Shown here: positions 22,827 through 30,593 of the stretch, piece by piece | How the letters are laid out: each line of letters begins with the position of its first letter | Position numbering within the stretch: the stretch's first letter is position 1 | Assembly (NCBI GenBank): GCA_047614245.1 | Contig: JBLHIC010000022.1 | Coordinates: 1 to 30,593 of the forward strand | Origin: Ulvibacter sp047614245 | GTDB lineage: Bacteria > Bacteroidota > Bacteroidia > Flavobacteriales > Flavobacteriaceae | Reading direction: 5' to 3' | Length of the DNA stretch: 30,593 bases | The notes under the pieces: model-generated | Told to the model about the DNA's origin: nothing | What the model saw: the letters and a program-made list of their open reading frames with translations, nothing else | The model's database searches: none | Position numbers and translations under genes: made by a program

Positions 22827-24080
22827 ATGGAATTAAAGCGAGTTGTAGTTACAGGTCTTGGAGCTCTGACGCCCATTGGTAACAATATTGAAGAATATTG
22901 GGACGCCCTAGTAAAAGGGAAGAGTGGTTGTGCGCCTATAACATATTTTGATACTGAAAAGTTCAAAACAAAATTCGCTTGTGAAATTAAGAATTTCGAT
23001 CCATTAGAGCATTTTGATAGAAAAGAAGCCAGAAAATTAGATCGTTTTGCCCAATATGCACTTGTTTCAAGTGAAGAAGCAATCATCGACGCAGGAATAA
23101 ACCTCGATGAGGTAGACAAGTTTCGTGTTGGTGTTATTTGGGGAGCAGGAATTGGTGGCTTAGAGACTTTTCAAAATGAAGTAATAAACTTTGCAGAAGG
23201 GGATGGAACGCCACGTTTCAACCCCTTTTTCATCCCTAAAATGATAGCCGATATTGCTCCTGGTAATATTTCTATCAAGCATGGTTTTATGGGGCCTAAC
23301 TACACAACGGTATCTGCTTGTGCTTCATCCGCAAATGCAATGATAGATGCCCTAAACTATATTCGGTTAGGCACTTGTGATATTATAGTAACTGGTGGTA
23401 GTGAAGCTGCAGTTACAAAAGCAGGAATGGGAGGATTTAATTCAATGCATGCACTCTCTACCAGAAATGAAAGTCCGGAAACGGCTTCTAGACCTTTTGA
23501 TGCTACACGAGATGGTTTTGTTTTAGGAGAAGGCGCTGGAGCGTTGATCCTGGAAGAATACGAGCACGCTAAAAAAAGAGGAGCTAAAATTTATGCGGAA
23601 GTTGTTGGTGGAGGAATGTCAAGTGATGCTTATCATATGACTGCACCTCATCCAGATGGAATAGGAGTGGAACGAGTAATGATCAATTGTCTTGAAAATG
23701 CGGGCCTCAAGCCTGAAGATGTTGATGCTATAAATACTCATGGTACTTCAACCCCATTGGGCGATGTCGCAGAACTAAAAGCTATTAGTAGGGTTTTTGG
23801 AACGCACGCTAAAAATATTAATATTAATTCTACTAAATCTATGACAGGTCATTTATTAGGAGCCGCGGGAGCGATTGAAGCGATAGCATCAATTCTTGCG
23901 ATGAAGCACGGTATTGTGCCTCCAACAATAAATCACAGTGTTGTAGATAAAGAAATTGATTCATCTTTGAATCTTACTCTAAACAAAGCACAAAAACGAG
24001 ACATTAAAGTTACTCTTAGTAATACCTTCGGCTTTGGTGGACACAACGCTTGTGTCCTATTTAAGAGAATGGCAGATTAG
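22827..24080 (+). CDS. fabF: Beta-ketoacyl-ACP synthase II
   Basis: A 417-aa thiolase-fold condensing enzyme that elongates acyl-ACP with malonyl-ACP in fatty-acid synthesis. The catalytic triad is visible: Cys165 in TVSACASSAN, His in INTHGTSTPLGD near residue 305, and His in KSMTGHLLGAAGA near residue 340. The gatekeeper loop region near the C-terminus reads NTFGFGGHNACVLF. The ATG at 22827 gives the typical FabF start (MELKRVVVTGLGALTP). It sits between acpP and rnc (5 bp to the next start) and is clearly part of one transcript. Confidence 0.98.
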   Translation: MELKRVVVTGLGALTPIGNNIEEYWDALVKGKSGCAPITYFDTEKFKTKFACEIKNFDPLEHFDRKEARKLDRFAQYALVSSEEAIIDAGINLDEVDKFRVGVIWGAGIGGLETFQNEVINFAEGDGTPRFNPFFIPKMIADIAPGNISIKHGFMGPNYTTVSACASSANAMIDALNYIRLGTCDIIVTGGSEAAVTKAGMGGFNSMHALSTRNESPETASRPFDATRDGFVLGEGAGALILEEYEHAKKRGAKIYAEVVGGGMSSDAYHMTAPHPDGIGVERVMINCLENAGLKPEDVDAINTHGTSTPLGDVAELKAISRVFGTHAKNININSTKSMTGHLLGAAGAIEAIASILAMKHGIVPPTINHSVVDKEIDSSLNLTLNKAQKRDIKVTLSNTFGFGGHNACVLFKRMAD

Positions 24081-24085
24081 TCTTA

Positions 24086-24826
24086 ATGGCCTCTATTAAA
24101 AACATATTTAATTCTCGTACTGAAAAAGGCGGGATTTTTTTTTTCGAAATAAAAAGAATCATAGGCTTTAAGCCAAGAGATATCAACATTTACGAAACTG
24201 CATTCACACATCGATCGACCAATGAAAAAAACAGCAATGGTGAGCCTCAAAACTATGAACGTATGGAGTTCTTAGGAGATGCGATGCTAGGATCTGTCAT
24301 AGCATCGCATCTATTTAAAGAGGTGCCTGGAGGAAATGAAGGGTATCTCACAAAAATGAGATCTAAAGTGGTAAGCCGGGAACATCTAAATGAATTGGGT
24401 CGCGATTTGGAGTTAATTAAGCACGTAAAAACGATGATTCCAATTGAACAATTTGGGGGTAATATTCATGGAAACGTATTTGAAGCCTTAGTGGGAGCTA
24501 TTTATTTAGATAGAGGCTATTCTTATTGCGAGAAGTTTATCGCAAAACGAGTGATTAAACCTTATGTTGATATAGAAAAATTAGAAGGCAAAGTTATTAG
24601 TTATAAGAGTCTCTTTATTGAGTGGTGTCAAAAGCATAAAACAAGTTTTAAATTTACTGTTTATGAAGATACAGGTAACGATGCACTTAAGCATTTTGCC
24701 GTAAAACTTCAATTGGAGGGTAAAACTGTAGGCAAAGCAAGAGCTACGTCAAAGAAAAAGGCTGAAGAACGTGCCGCAAAAAGAGCATATTATAAATTGC
24801 AAGTCGCAATTGAAAGAGAATCATAA
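24086..24826 (+). CDS. rnc: Ribonuclease III
   Basis: A 246-aa double-stranded-RNA endonuclease that processes rRNA precursors and structured mRNAs. The signature ERMEFLGDAML (near residue 60) carries the first acidic cluster, and NVFEALVGAIYLDRG (near residue 130) the second. A double-stranded-RNA-binding domain follows (about 175-243: YKSLFIEWCQKHK to the basic KKKAEERAAKRAYYKL). The start 5 bp after fabF makes it part of the acpP-fabF transcript, an association also seen in other bacteria. Confidence 0.97.
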   Translation: MASIKNIFNSRTEKGGIFFFEIKRIIGFKPRDINIYETAFTHRSTNEKNSNGEPQNYERMEFLGDAMLGSVIASHLFKEVPGGNEGYLTKMRSKVVSREHLNELGRDLELIKHVKTMIPIEQFGGNIHGNVFEALVGAIYLDRGYSYCEKFIAKRVIKPYVDIEKLEGKVISYKSLFIEWCQKHKTSFKFTVYEDTGNDALKHFAVKLQLEGKTVGKARATSKKKAEERAAKRAYYKLQVAIERES

Positions 24827-24960
24827 TTACTGTTCTAAAAAGAAACCTTGTCTTTTAAGAGCGCTAATCTAAATCGATTTCGTAGATAATCAAGCGGATT
24901 TCCCCCATCATTCCTTAGAATGATAAAACAATTGCTATTTTTAGCTCTTGAAATAAAAGA

Positions 24961-25452
24961 ATGACCACCTATAAACTTCTTATGGACGATGACGGAAAGG
25001 AGACATTTTCGTTGCTGGCCATTCACTGTAGCGAGGAGCCTTATATATTAGCATATTTGCTCAATAAACATCTTGGTTTTCATCTAAAAAGGGAGCGATT
25101 AGATCTAAATTATGTGAATAATGGATTGGAAGTAAGCTTTCCATTATTTCAATATGAGAATAACTTCCAATACACTATATACAATTTAGTTGCCAATAAA
25201 TGTAAATCGGTTGCTGCATATGTCAATAGTTCTGGTGGATTGTTCTATGACGATGCTTCAGAAAAAACTGTGATTACCTATTTAATTCCAGAGTATAGTA
25301 AGGTTGATTATTTTTTAAAGATTCATTCAGAGTACGAAAGCATATTACTTCGGAATATTATCACGGAGATTAACGACATAAAAAGAATTATTTCTGCCTA
25401 CGAAGTGGGCATTGATAGTTTAAAATCAAAAAATAATTTAATATTTAACTAA
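24961..25452 (+). CDS. IPExxxVDY family protein
   Basis: A 163-aa protein with the motif IPEYSKVDY near residue 122 that names this Bacteroidota-specific family of unknown function. No signal peptide or membrane segment is visible. The N-terminus (MTTYKLLMDDDG) is followed by a region rich in aromatic and acidic residues. Its stop codon overlaps the pyk ATG by one base (TAATG), so the two are translationally coupled. It lies between rnc and pyk in an order I know from other flavobacteria, which hints at a link to central metabolism or RNA processing, but no function can be given from sequence. Confidence 0.9.
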   Translation: MTTYKLLMDDDGKETFSLLAIHCSEEPYILAYLLNKHLGFHLKRERLDLNYVNNGLEVSFPLFQYENNFQYTIYNLVANKCKSVAAYVNSSGGLFYDDASEKTVITYLIPEYSKVDYFLKIHSEYESILLRNIITEINDIKRIISAYEVGIDSLKSKNNLIFN

Positions 25453-26879
25453 TGCCAAAGCAGAAGAGAACAAAAATTGTAGCAACCTTAGGACCAGCTT
25501 CTTCAAGTCGGAATATTCTGAAAAAAATGATTCAAGAAGGAGTAGATGTCTTTCGAGTTAATTTCTCACATGCCGATTACGATACCGTAAAAAAGACAGT
25601 GGCTCTAATTCGTGAACTTGGAGAAGAATTGAACATTGCAACTGCAATTTTAGCCGATTTACAAGGGCCGAAACTTCGCGTTGGTTTAATGAAGGAAGAG
25701 GTTGTAGTAGAGCCTGGAGATATAATTTCATTTTGTACTGGGGAAGAGTTCGAAGGTACAAGTGAAAAAGTATATATGAACTATGATAATTTCCCTAGAG
25801 ACGTTAAAAAAGGAGAGCTCGTTTTGTTGGATGACGGTAAACTAATGTTCGAAGTATTAGAAACGAATGGAAAAGATACAGTTCGAACCAAAGTAATACA
25901 GGGCGGACCTCTTAGATCTAAGAAGGGCGTTAACCTACCCAATACGGCTATTTCATTACCAGCGCTCACGATAAAAGACAAAGAAGACGCCATTTTTGCT
26001 ATTAACCTGGAGGTCGATTGGCTAGCACTATCATTTGTGCGTCATGCCGAAGACCTAAAAGAGTTACAAGATTTGATCAAAGCAAACAGTGATTATAAAA
26101 TTCCAATTATTGCTAAAATCGAAAAGCCTGAAGCAGTAGCGAATATAGATAAGATTATACCTTATTGTGATGGTTTAATGGTAGCAAGAGGAGATTTAGG
26201 TGTTGAGGTAGCTGCCGAGGAAGTTCCACTTATTCAAAAAGAATTAGTACTCAAAGCAAAACGCGCTAGGATTCCAGTTATTATTGCTACACAAATGATG
26301 GAAACTATGATTACTTCGTTGACCCCCACAAGGGCGGAAGTTAACGATGTAGCAAATTCAGTAATGGATGGAGCGGATGCTGTAATGCTATCAGGCGAAA
26401 CCTCGGTTGGAAAATACCCTGTAGAGGTAATTCGTAAGATGGCGAACATATGTTTACAGGTAGAAAACAGTGAGCTTATTAAAGTGCCTCACGAACCACC
26501 ACACATTCGTACCAATAGATATATCACAAAATCTGTTTGTTACCACGCGGCAAAAATGGCCGATGAAATTCAAGCTCGCGCTATTTGTACATTAACTAAT
26601 AGTGGATATACGGCTTTTCAAATTTCGGCCTGGAGACCAGCTGCTCATATTTTAGTTTATACTTCAAATCGACGGATTCTTTCTAGACTAAATTTACTTT
26701 GGGGAGTTAAAGCATTCTTTTACGATAAGTTTGTAAGTACAGATGAAACTATAGATGACATCAATCAAATTGCATTCCAACAAAAATTTGTTAAAAAGGG
26801 AGACTATCTGGTTAACCTTGCTGCAATGCCTATTGTAGATAAGGGAATGGTAAATACATTGCGTGTTTCACAGGTGTAA
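25452..26879 (+). CDS. pyk: Pyruvate kinase
   Basis: A 475-aa pyruvate kinase: phosphoenolpyruvate plus ADP to pyruvate plus ATP, the last step of glycolysis. The N-terminus KRTKIVATLGPAS is typical. The active-site helix carries IIAKIEKPEAV, and the divalent-metal and substrate region reads DGLMVARGDLGVE. The motif MDGADAVMLSGETSVGKYP is also clear. The C-terminal allosteric domain (about 350-475) is present and of normal length. The ATG overlaps the stop of the IPExxxVDY gene. A 16-bp terminator hairpin ends the unit. Confidence 0.98.
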   Translation: MPKQKRTKIVATLGPASSSRNILKKMIQEGVDVFRVNFSHADYDTVKKTVALIRELGEELNIATAILADLQGPKLRVGLMKEEVVVEPGDIISFCTGEEFEGTSEKVYMNYDNFPRDVKKGELVLLDDGKLMFEVLETNGKDTVRTKVIQGGPLRSKKGVNLPNTAISLPALTIKDKEDAIFAINLEVDWLALSFVRHAEDLKELQDLIKANSDYKIPIIAKIEKPEAVANIDKIIPYCDGLMVARGDLGVEVAAEEVPLIQKELVLKAKRARIPVIIATQMMETMITSLTPTRAEVNDVANSVMDGADAVMLSGETSVGKYPVEVIRKMANICLQVENSELIKVPHEPPHIRTNRYITKSVCYHAAKMADEIQARAICTLTNSGYTAFQISAWRPAAHILVYTSNRRILSRLNLLWGVKAFFYDKFVSTDETIDDINQIAFQQKFVKKGDYLVNLAAMPIVDKGMVNTLRVSQV

Positions 26880-26897
26880 TTATTAAAAAGTTTAGTC

Positions 26898-26938
26898 AAA
26901 AGATAGGGGCCGATTTTTCTTCGGCCCCTATCTTTTTT
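26898..26938 (+). terminator. Strong terminator after pyk, shared with the opposing lipoprotein gene
   Basis: A perfect 16-bp stem pairs 26898-26913 with 26921-26936 (core GATAGGGGCCGA/TCGGCCCCTATC) around a 7-base T-rich loop. A T-run (26933-26938) follows on the plus strand; on the minus strand the stem also ends in T residues. It lies between the pyk stop (26879) and the stop of the convergent lipoprotein gene (26958). Confidence 0.95.
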
Positions 26939-26957
26939 GTTAAAGTCTTAACTCTAT

Positions 26958-27725
26958 TTAATTAATTGTCTCAGTCCTCGATATTTTCATCGTGTTTCTA
27001 TCTTTTATGATGGTAATCTTGCCGTCAAACTTTTGAGATTCTATTACGTATTCAATTTTTTCCAGAGCGTTGTCAGTCCTTGTAATCTCTAACTGGTTCT
27101 TCCAACCTCTATCTTTCGACTTACTATATTGAATTACTTGTTTATCTTTTCCTTTTGGGTTTGGGAAATCAAATTCCTTAGGAAAGTCAAACAGTTGCTG
27201 CGCTACAAAAAAGGCTTCATGCCAAAGTGTTGTTGGTAAAGCTAATGTTTCAGTATTTGATGGCTTACTCGCAATTCCACCAACACTTTCAGTATAACCC
27301 ACTTCAGGAAAATATACCTGCAGTTCTTCAGCATATCCTTTAACTTTGACACCTCTTTCAGGAGGAAAAAATTTGGACAGATATCCGTTAAATGCAAACC
27401 CCTTCTTCCGATTGAATTCTATTTCGTTCATTCCTCCACTTATTCCTCCAACATTCATGGTGAGGTTTTTTTCTGGAGCAATCACTTTTACCTTAGTTCC
27501 ATAAGGCATTTTGCCAATTCGTTCACTGTTCAGATTATTAAACTCACGCAGACTTAAACCACTTGACGCGGTTACATATAAAAATTCAGGAGTAGATTCC
27601 TCAATAATTGTGTCTGCTAAGGCAATGTCACTAACTGAAATGTCGGTTTTGGATTCGGAAGATTCATTTTTACAAGATGCGAGAACTACTGTCGCAAGGA
27701 ACATACTTAAAACTACTTTTTTCAT
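26958..27725 (-). CDS. Lipoprotein with SH3-like domain
   Basis: A 255-aa predicted lipoprotein. The signal peptide ends in the lipobox LASC (Cys18), followed by a Ser/Glu/Asp-rich linker, so it should be anchored in the outer or inner membrane facing the periplasm. Residues about 48-115 look like a bacterial SH3 domain: YVTASSGLSLREFNN, then GKMPYGTKVKVI and the end FNGYLSKFFPP. This fold often binds cell-wall or peptide ligands. The C-terminal half (about 125-255) is beta-rich with no family I recognise. It stands apart from dinB upstream by about 50 bp and converges on pyk. The role is unknown. Confidence 0.78.
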   Translation of the reverse strand: MKKVVLSMFLATVVLASCKNESSESKTDISVSDIALADTIIEESTPEFLYVTASSGLSLREFNNLNSERIGKMPYGTKVKVIAPEKNLTMNVGGISGGMNEIEFNRKKGFAFNGYLSKFFPPERGVKVKGYAEELQVYFPEVGYTESVGGIASKPSNTETLALPTTLWHEAFFVAQQLFDFPKEFDFPNPKGKDKQVIQYSKSKDRGWKNQLEITRTDNALEKIEYVIESQKFDGKITIIKDRNTMKISRTETIN

Positions 27726-27774
27726 AATATTGGGTTTTTGTTAATAATTGATTCAAGTAGTTTTATTACATAGT

Positions 27775-28878
27775 TTAAAAATCTAGTTTAAGTTGAACAT
27801 CAATCGTTTTTTCAATCTCAAGGGGTTTCTTCTTTACTTCATTATTGAGACTCGACATTGATATTCCCAACAAACGTACCGAGTTTTTCATTTTTTCCTG
27901 AAATAACAAATCTTTAACAGTTGCCATAACAAGCTCTTTTGATGAAATGTAAAGCGGTAATGTCTTGCTCCTTGTTTGTAACGTAAAATCACTGTATTTA
28001 ATTTTAAGCGTAACCGTTTTACCAGCAAGTCTGCTATGTAAAAGTCGCTTTTCAACTTCCTTTGCAATTTCTTCCAAACGTTGCAGCATATAAATTTCAC
28101 TAGCAATGTTGACATCGAAGGTGCGTTCTGCAGCCAGTGACTTTTGCTTTCGGGAAACTTTGACCGCGCTTAAGTGAACTCCGCGTACGACTTGATAATA
28201 TGAGCCGCCTCCTTTTCCGAAGTGCTCAGTTAAATAAGCTTCAGATTTTCCCTTTAAGTCTAGCCCCGTGAAAATGCCCAACCGATACATTTTTTCCTTC
28301 GTCACTTTCCCAACGCCAAAAAACTTTTTTACGTCTAGTTTTTCAAGAAACTCTATAACCTCCTCTGGAGGAACCGTTTTTTGTCCATTCGGTTTATTCA
28401 CATCACTAGCTATCTTTGCAATAAATTTATTGATGGATATACCAGCAGACGCATTTAAACCTGTTTTTTCCTTTATTCTTTGCCGAATTTCTTGTGCGAT
28501 TAAAGTCGCACTTGGATTTCCTTTTTTGTTTTCAGTAACATCCAAATAAGCCTCATCCAATGATAGTGGCTCGACCATATCTGTAAACTCAAAAAATACC
28601 TTTCTTATTTTCGATGAAATTTCCTTATATCTTGCAAAGTTGGGTTTTACAAAGATTAGTTCTGGACAATTTCTTTTTGCGACTACGCTACTCATAGCAC
28701 TTCGCACCCCAAACTTTCGAGCCTCATAACTAGCAGCACTGACCACCCCTCTTAATTCACTTCCTCCAACGGCAATAGGTTTCCCTTGTAGGTCTGGATT
28801 ATCTAATTGCTCTACGGATGCATAAAAAGCATCCATATCAACATGAATTATTTTTCTTAATAGCAATTGAGCTTCCAT
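27775..28878 (-). CDS. dinB: DNA polymerase IV (translesion)
   Basis: A 367-aa Y-family polymerase for translesion synthesis. The catalytic acidic residues are in HVDMDAFYASVEQ (near residue 14) and SLDEAYLDV (near residue 105). The steric-gate region and the little-finger domain (about 240-350) follow. The C-terminal end IDVQLKLDF resembles the beta-clamp-binding motif QL[S/D]LF. The ATG at 28876-28878 gives a normal length with a slightly extended N-terminus. It is divergent from the SDR gene, with about 50 bp between starts. No LexA-type site was recognised upstream. Confidence 0.95.
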   Translation of the reverse strand: MEAQLLLRKIIHVDMDAFYASVEQLDNPDLQGKPIAVGGSELRGVVSAASYEARKFGVRSAMSSVVAKRNCPELIFVKPNFARYKEISSKIRKVFFEFTDMVEPLSLDEAYLDVTENKKGNPSATLIAQEIRQRIKEKTGLNASAGISINKFIAKIASDVNKPNGQKTVPPEEVIEFLEKLDVKKFFGVGKVTKEKMYRLGIFTGLDLKGKSEAYLTEHFGKGGGSYYQVVRGVHLSAVKVSRKQKSLAAERTFDVNIASEIYMLQRLEEIAKEVEKRLLHSRLAGKTVTLKIKYSDFTLQTRSKTLPLYISSKELVMATVKDLLFQEKMKNSVRLLGISMSSLNNEVKKKPLEIEKTIDVQLKLDF

Positions 28879-28930
28879 CCGATAAAATTATAATATCTTA
28901 GTGAGATTCAATTCTGAAACTTCTTTTTTA

Positions 28931-29587
28931 ATGACAAAAACTGCGATAATTTTAGGAGGCACTGGACTTACTGGGAGAATTCTTTTAAATAAGTTATTGG
29001 TAGATGGTACTTTTGAAAGAATCAAGCTTTTTTCAAGGTCTTCAGTACATATTGATAATCCTAAGATTGAAGAACATCTAATCGATATGTTTACTTTGGA
29101 GGATCATTCAGAGGATTTTACAGGTGACGTGGTCTTTTGTTGTATTGGTACAACCAATGCCAAAACTCCAGATAAAAACAGGTATTTAAGAATCGATTAT
29201 GGTATTCCGATTGCAGCAGCTCGGCTTTCTAGGGATAATAAGATAGATGCCTTTATAGTGATATCGTCAATGGGAGCAGATCCCATGAGTAAGGTTTTCT
29301 ACAATAAAACCAAAGGAGAAATGGAACGGGATGTCCTTCAGTTTGAAATCGAGAATACTTATATTTTACAGCCATCCTTGATAGGAGGAAATCGAACCGA
29401 AATTAGAAGGGGCGAAGGTGTTGCTAAGTTTATGATGGGCTCTTTAGATTTTTTGATTCCGAAGAAATATAAAATGATTCACCCAGAGTCAATAGCAAAA
29501 GCAATGATTTGGCTATCAAAGAATGGTTTTTCAGAAACTAGAATTTCTTCGGAAAAAATTAAAGAAATAGCCACGGGATACATCTGA
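28931..29587 (+). CDS. NAD(P)-binding atypical short-chain dehydrogenase/reductase
   Basis: A 218-aa Rossmann-fold protein of the NAD(P)H-binding epimerase-like branch. The dinucleotide motif is GGTGLTGR near residue 8. Further elements are VVFCCIGTTNAK, AFIVISSMGAD and a YNKTKGEMER stretch, where Tyr and Lys keep the YxxxK spacing of SDR enzymes. The C-terminal half (ILQPSLIGGNRTEIR) resembles proteins annotated as oxidoreductases or HTATIP2-like. The ATG at 28931 is chosen over the GTG at 28901 because it places the glycine motif at the usual distance from the start. Substrate unknown. Confidence 0.85.
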   Translation: MTKTAIILGGTGLTGRILLNKLLVDGTFERIKLFSRSSVHIDNPKIEEHLIDMFTLEDHSEDFTGDVVFCCIGTTNAKTPDKNRYLRIDYGIPIAAARLSRDNKIDAFIVISSMGADPMSKVFYNKTKGEMERDVLQFEIENTYILQPSLIGGNRTEIRRGEGVAKFMMGSLDFLIPKKYKMIHPESIAKAMIWLSKNGFSETRISSEKIKEIATGYI

Positions 29588-29648
29588 TTTTCTTTTTTTT
29601 AGACAAAAGACAATAGAAAGAAACCCACCTTGGAGAATTAATTGATAT

Positions 29649-30122
29649 ATGATTGAAATAGAACGGAAATTCCTAGTTACATCTAAAGCTTATAAGTCTG
29701 AAGCTTTTAAGAAAACGCGCATAGAGCAGGGTTTTTTAAATACAGATCCTAACCGTACAGTTCGAGTTAGAATCAAGGGGAATCAAGGTTTTTTGACGGT
29801 AAAAGGAAAATCGAACGAAGCAGGAACGATACGAACGGAGTGGGAGAAGGAGATTGAAGTTTCGGAAGCGGAATCGCTTTTAAAACTTTGTGAAGAAGGT
29901 ATCATTGAAAAGATGCGATATGAAGTAAAAGCAGGAAAACATATTTTTGAGGTAGATGAATTCTTCGGAGATAATCTAGGACTAACGGTTGCTGAAATTG
30001 AATTAAATGAAGAGAATGAAAACTTTTTAAAACCTACTTGGCTAGGAGAAGAAGTGACAGGCGATGTGAAATATTATAATTCACAATTGAGTAAAAACAC
30101 CTTCAAAACTTGGAATAAATGA
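29649..30122 (+). CDS. CYTH domain-containing protein
   Basis: A 157-aa CYTH protein, a tunnel-fold family of triphosphatases and class IV adenylate cyclases. The signature ExExK is in MIEIERKFLV at the N-terminus. Alternating charged strands follow (RVRIKG, FLTVKGK, RTEWEKEIEV, HIFEVDEFFGD, and AEIELNEENE), which form the acidic and basic lining of the tunnel. The length matches the short bacterial forms, usually simple inorganic triphosphatases. It begins about 60 bp after the SDR gene and may share its transcript. Confidence 0.93.
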   Translation: MIEIERKFLVTSKAYKSEAFKKTRIEQGFLNTDPNRTVRVRIKGNQGFLTVKGKSNEAGTIRTEWEKEIEVSEAESLLKLCEEGIIEKMRYEVKAGKHIFEVDEFFGDNLGLTVAEIELNEENENFLKPTWLGEEVTGDVKYYNSQLSKNTFKTWNK

Positions 30123-30182
30123 ACTTTTTTTAGCTAATCGAATGCATTATTGAATCGGCTCCTTAGTAACAGCGGGAGAATT

Positions 30183-30593
30183 TCAACCGGATACAATTTT
30201 TATTATTCGCTCAATTTCTCTTTGATCTGAGGTACCAATAACGTCCTTGGCAAAGAACCCAGAATCAGTTTTTGATACACTCGTTTTTTTTGTTGCTGAA
30301 AAATGAATCGCTTCGAATCCAACTTCCTTAAAAGCAAGAGCATTTTCAGAATTAATACCGCTTCCGGGCATAATCTGTAGTTTCCCTTCGGAAAGCGATT
30401 TCAATTGTTTCAACATTTCGATTCCTTCAATCGCTTTATGTTGTTGACCAGAGCTCAGTAATCGAATAACGCCTAATTGCATTATCGATTCTATTGCTTC
30501 GGAAGGGTCTTTCACCACATCGAAAGCACGATGAAAGGTGAATTCCATTCCTTCCGAAGCAGCAATTAATTGTCGTGTTACTTTTTCGTCAAT
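30183..30593 (-). CDS. cutC: CutC family protein, C-terminal part (runs off the window)
   Basis: The minus-strand frame is open from the right edge to the stop at 30183, giving about 136 C-terminal residues; the start is beyond the window. Visible motifs are GMEFTFHRAFDVVKDP, RLLSSGQQHKAIEG, IMPGSGINSENALAF and HFSATKK, which are typical of the TIM-barrel CutC family. CutC was first linked to copper tolerance, but its biochemical role is unsettled. It converges on the CYTH gene with about 60 bp between stops. Confidence 0.92.
   Translation of the reverse strand: MDEKVTRQLIAASEGMEFTFHRAFDVVKDPSEAIESIMQLGVIRLLSSGQQHKAIEGIEMLKQLKSLSEGKLQIMPGSGINSENALAFKEVGFEAIHFSATKKTSVSKTDSGFFAKDVIGTSDQREIERIIKIVSG

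Noticed and set aside
24835..25026. 63-aa minus-strand ORF between rnc and the IPExxxVDY gene
   Set aside because: It overlaps the start of the well-supported IPExxxVDY gene and shows no recognisable feature.

Overview
The window is AT-rich chromosomal DNA from a member of the Bacteroidota, almost certainly a marine-type Flavobacteriaceae. Three lines support this. The promoters follow the flavobacterial pattern TTTG-N19-TAnnTTTG, with an exact match in front of the OmpA gene. The proteins include lineage-typical families: an IPExxxVDY protein, a long-form amidophosphoribosyltransferase of 632 aa, an OmpA protein with calcium-binding TSP3 repeats, and a Bacteroidota-type AddA/AddB pair. The run acpP-fabF-rnc-IPExxxVDY-pyk is also one I know from flavobacteria (from memory, not searched). 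Most of the window is core genome. I see no insertion sequence, phage, CRISPR or obvious defence island.

Layout. 1-4.9 kb: the 3' end of recJ, then a minus-strand group with an alpha/beta hydrolase carrying an Asp nucleophile, LpxH, QueD, a 33-aa membrane miniprotein whose stop overlaps the queD start, a MATE exporter and a GNAT acetyltransferase. 4.9-6.5 kb: a universal stress protein, tRNA-Ala(GGC) with its terminator, a duplicated tRNA tail, a very AT-rich spacer with a strong dyad, and a 75-aa orphan protein. 6.5-16.1 kb (minus): a Ser hydrolase, AddB, OmpA, Kbl and AddA; the two subunits of the double-strand-break repair nuclease flank two unrelated genes. 16.2-17.9 kb: sodA-type superoxide dismutase, then about 1 kb without a recognisable gene that holds a 115-bp tandem array and a duplicated palindromic element. 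17.9-22.3 kb (minus): PurF, a PfkB kinase, RNase H1 and PurN. 22.5-26.9 kb (plus): acpP, fabF, rnc, the IPExxxVDY protein and pyk, ended by a 16-bp terminator hairpin. 26.9-30.6 kb: an SH3 lipoprotein and DinB (minus), an atypical SDR and a CYTH protein (plus), and the C-terminal part of CutC (minus) running off the right edge.

How the genes work together. recJ, addA/addB, dinB and rnhA cover recombination, break repair, lesion bypass and R-loop removal. purF and purN are de novo purine enzymes. acpP and fabF run fatty-acid elongation, and lpxH serves lipid A synthesis. kbl and pyk serve central metabolism.

The parts least explained by known genes are the repeat and palindrome region between sod and purF, the perfect 10-bp dyad between purN and acpP, the tRNA-tail duplication with its neighbouring dyad and orphan gene, and the coupled 33-aa membrane protein. 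I found no convincing wholly new multi-gene system. Several ORF starts were moved to an internal ATG because the longer frame began at TTG or GTG, sometimes with a promoter inside it.
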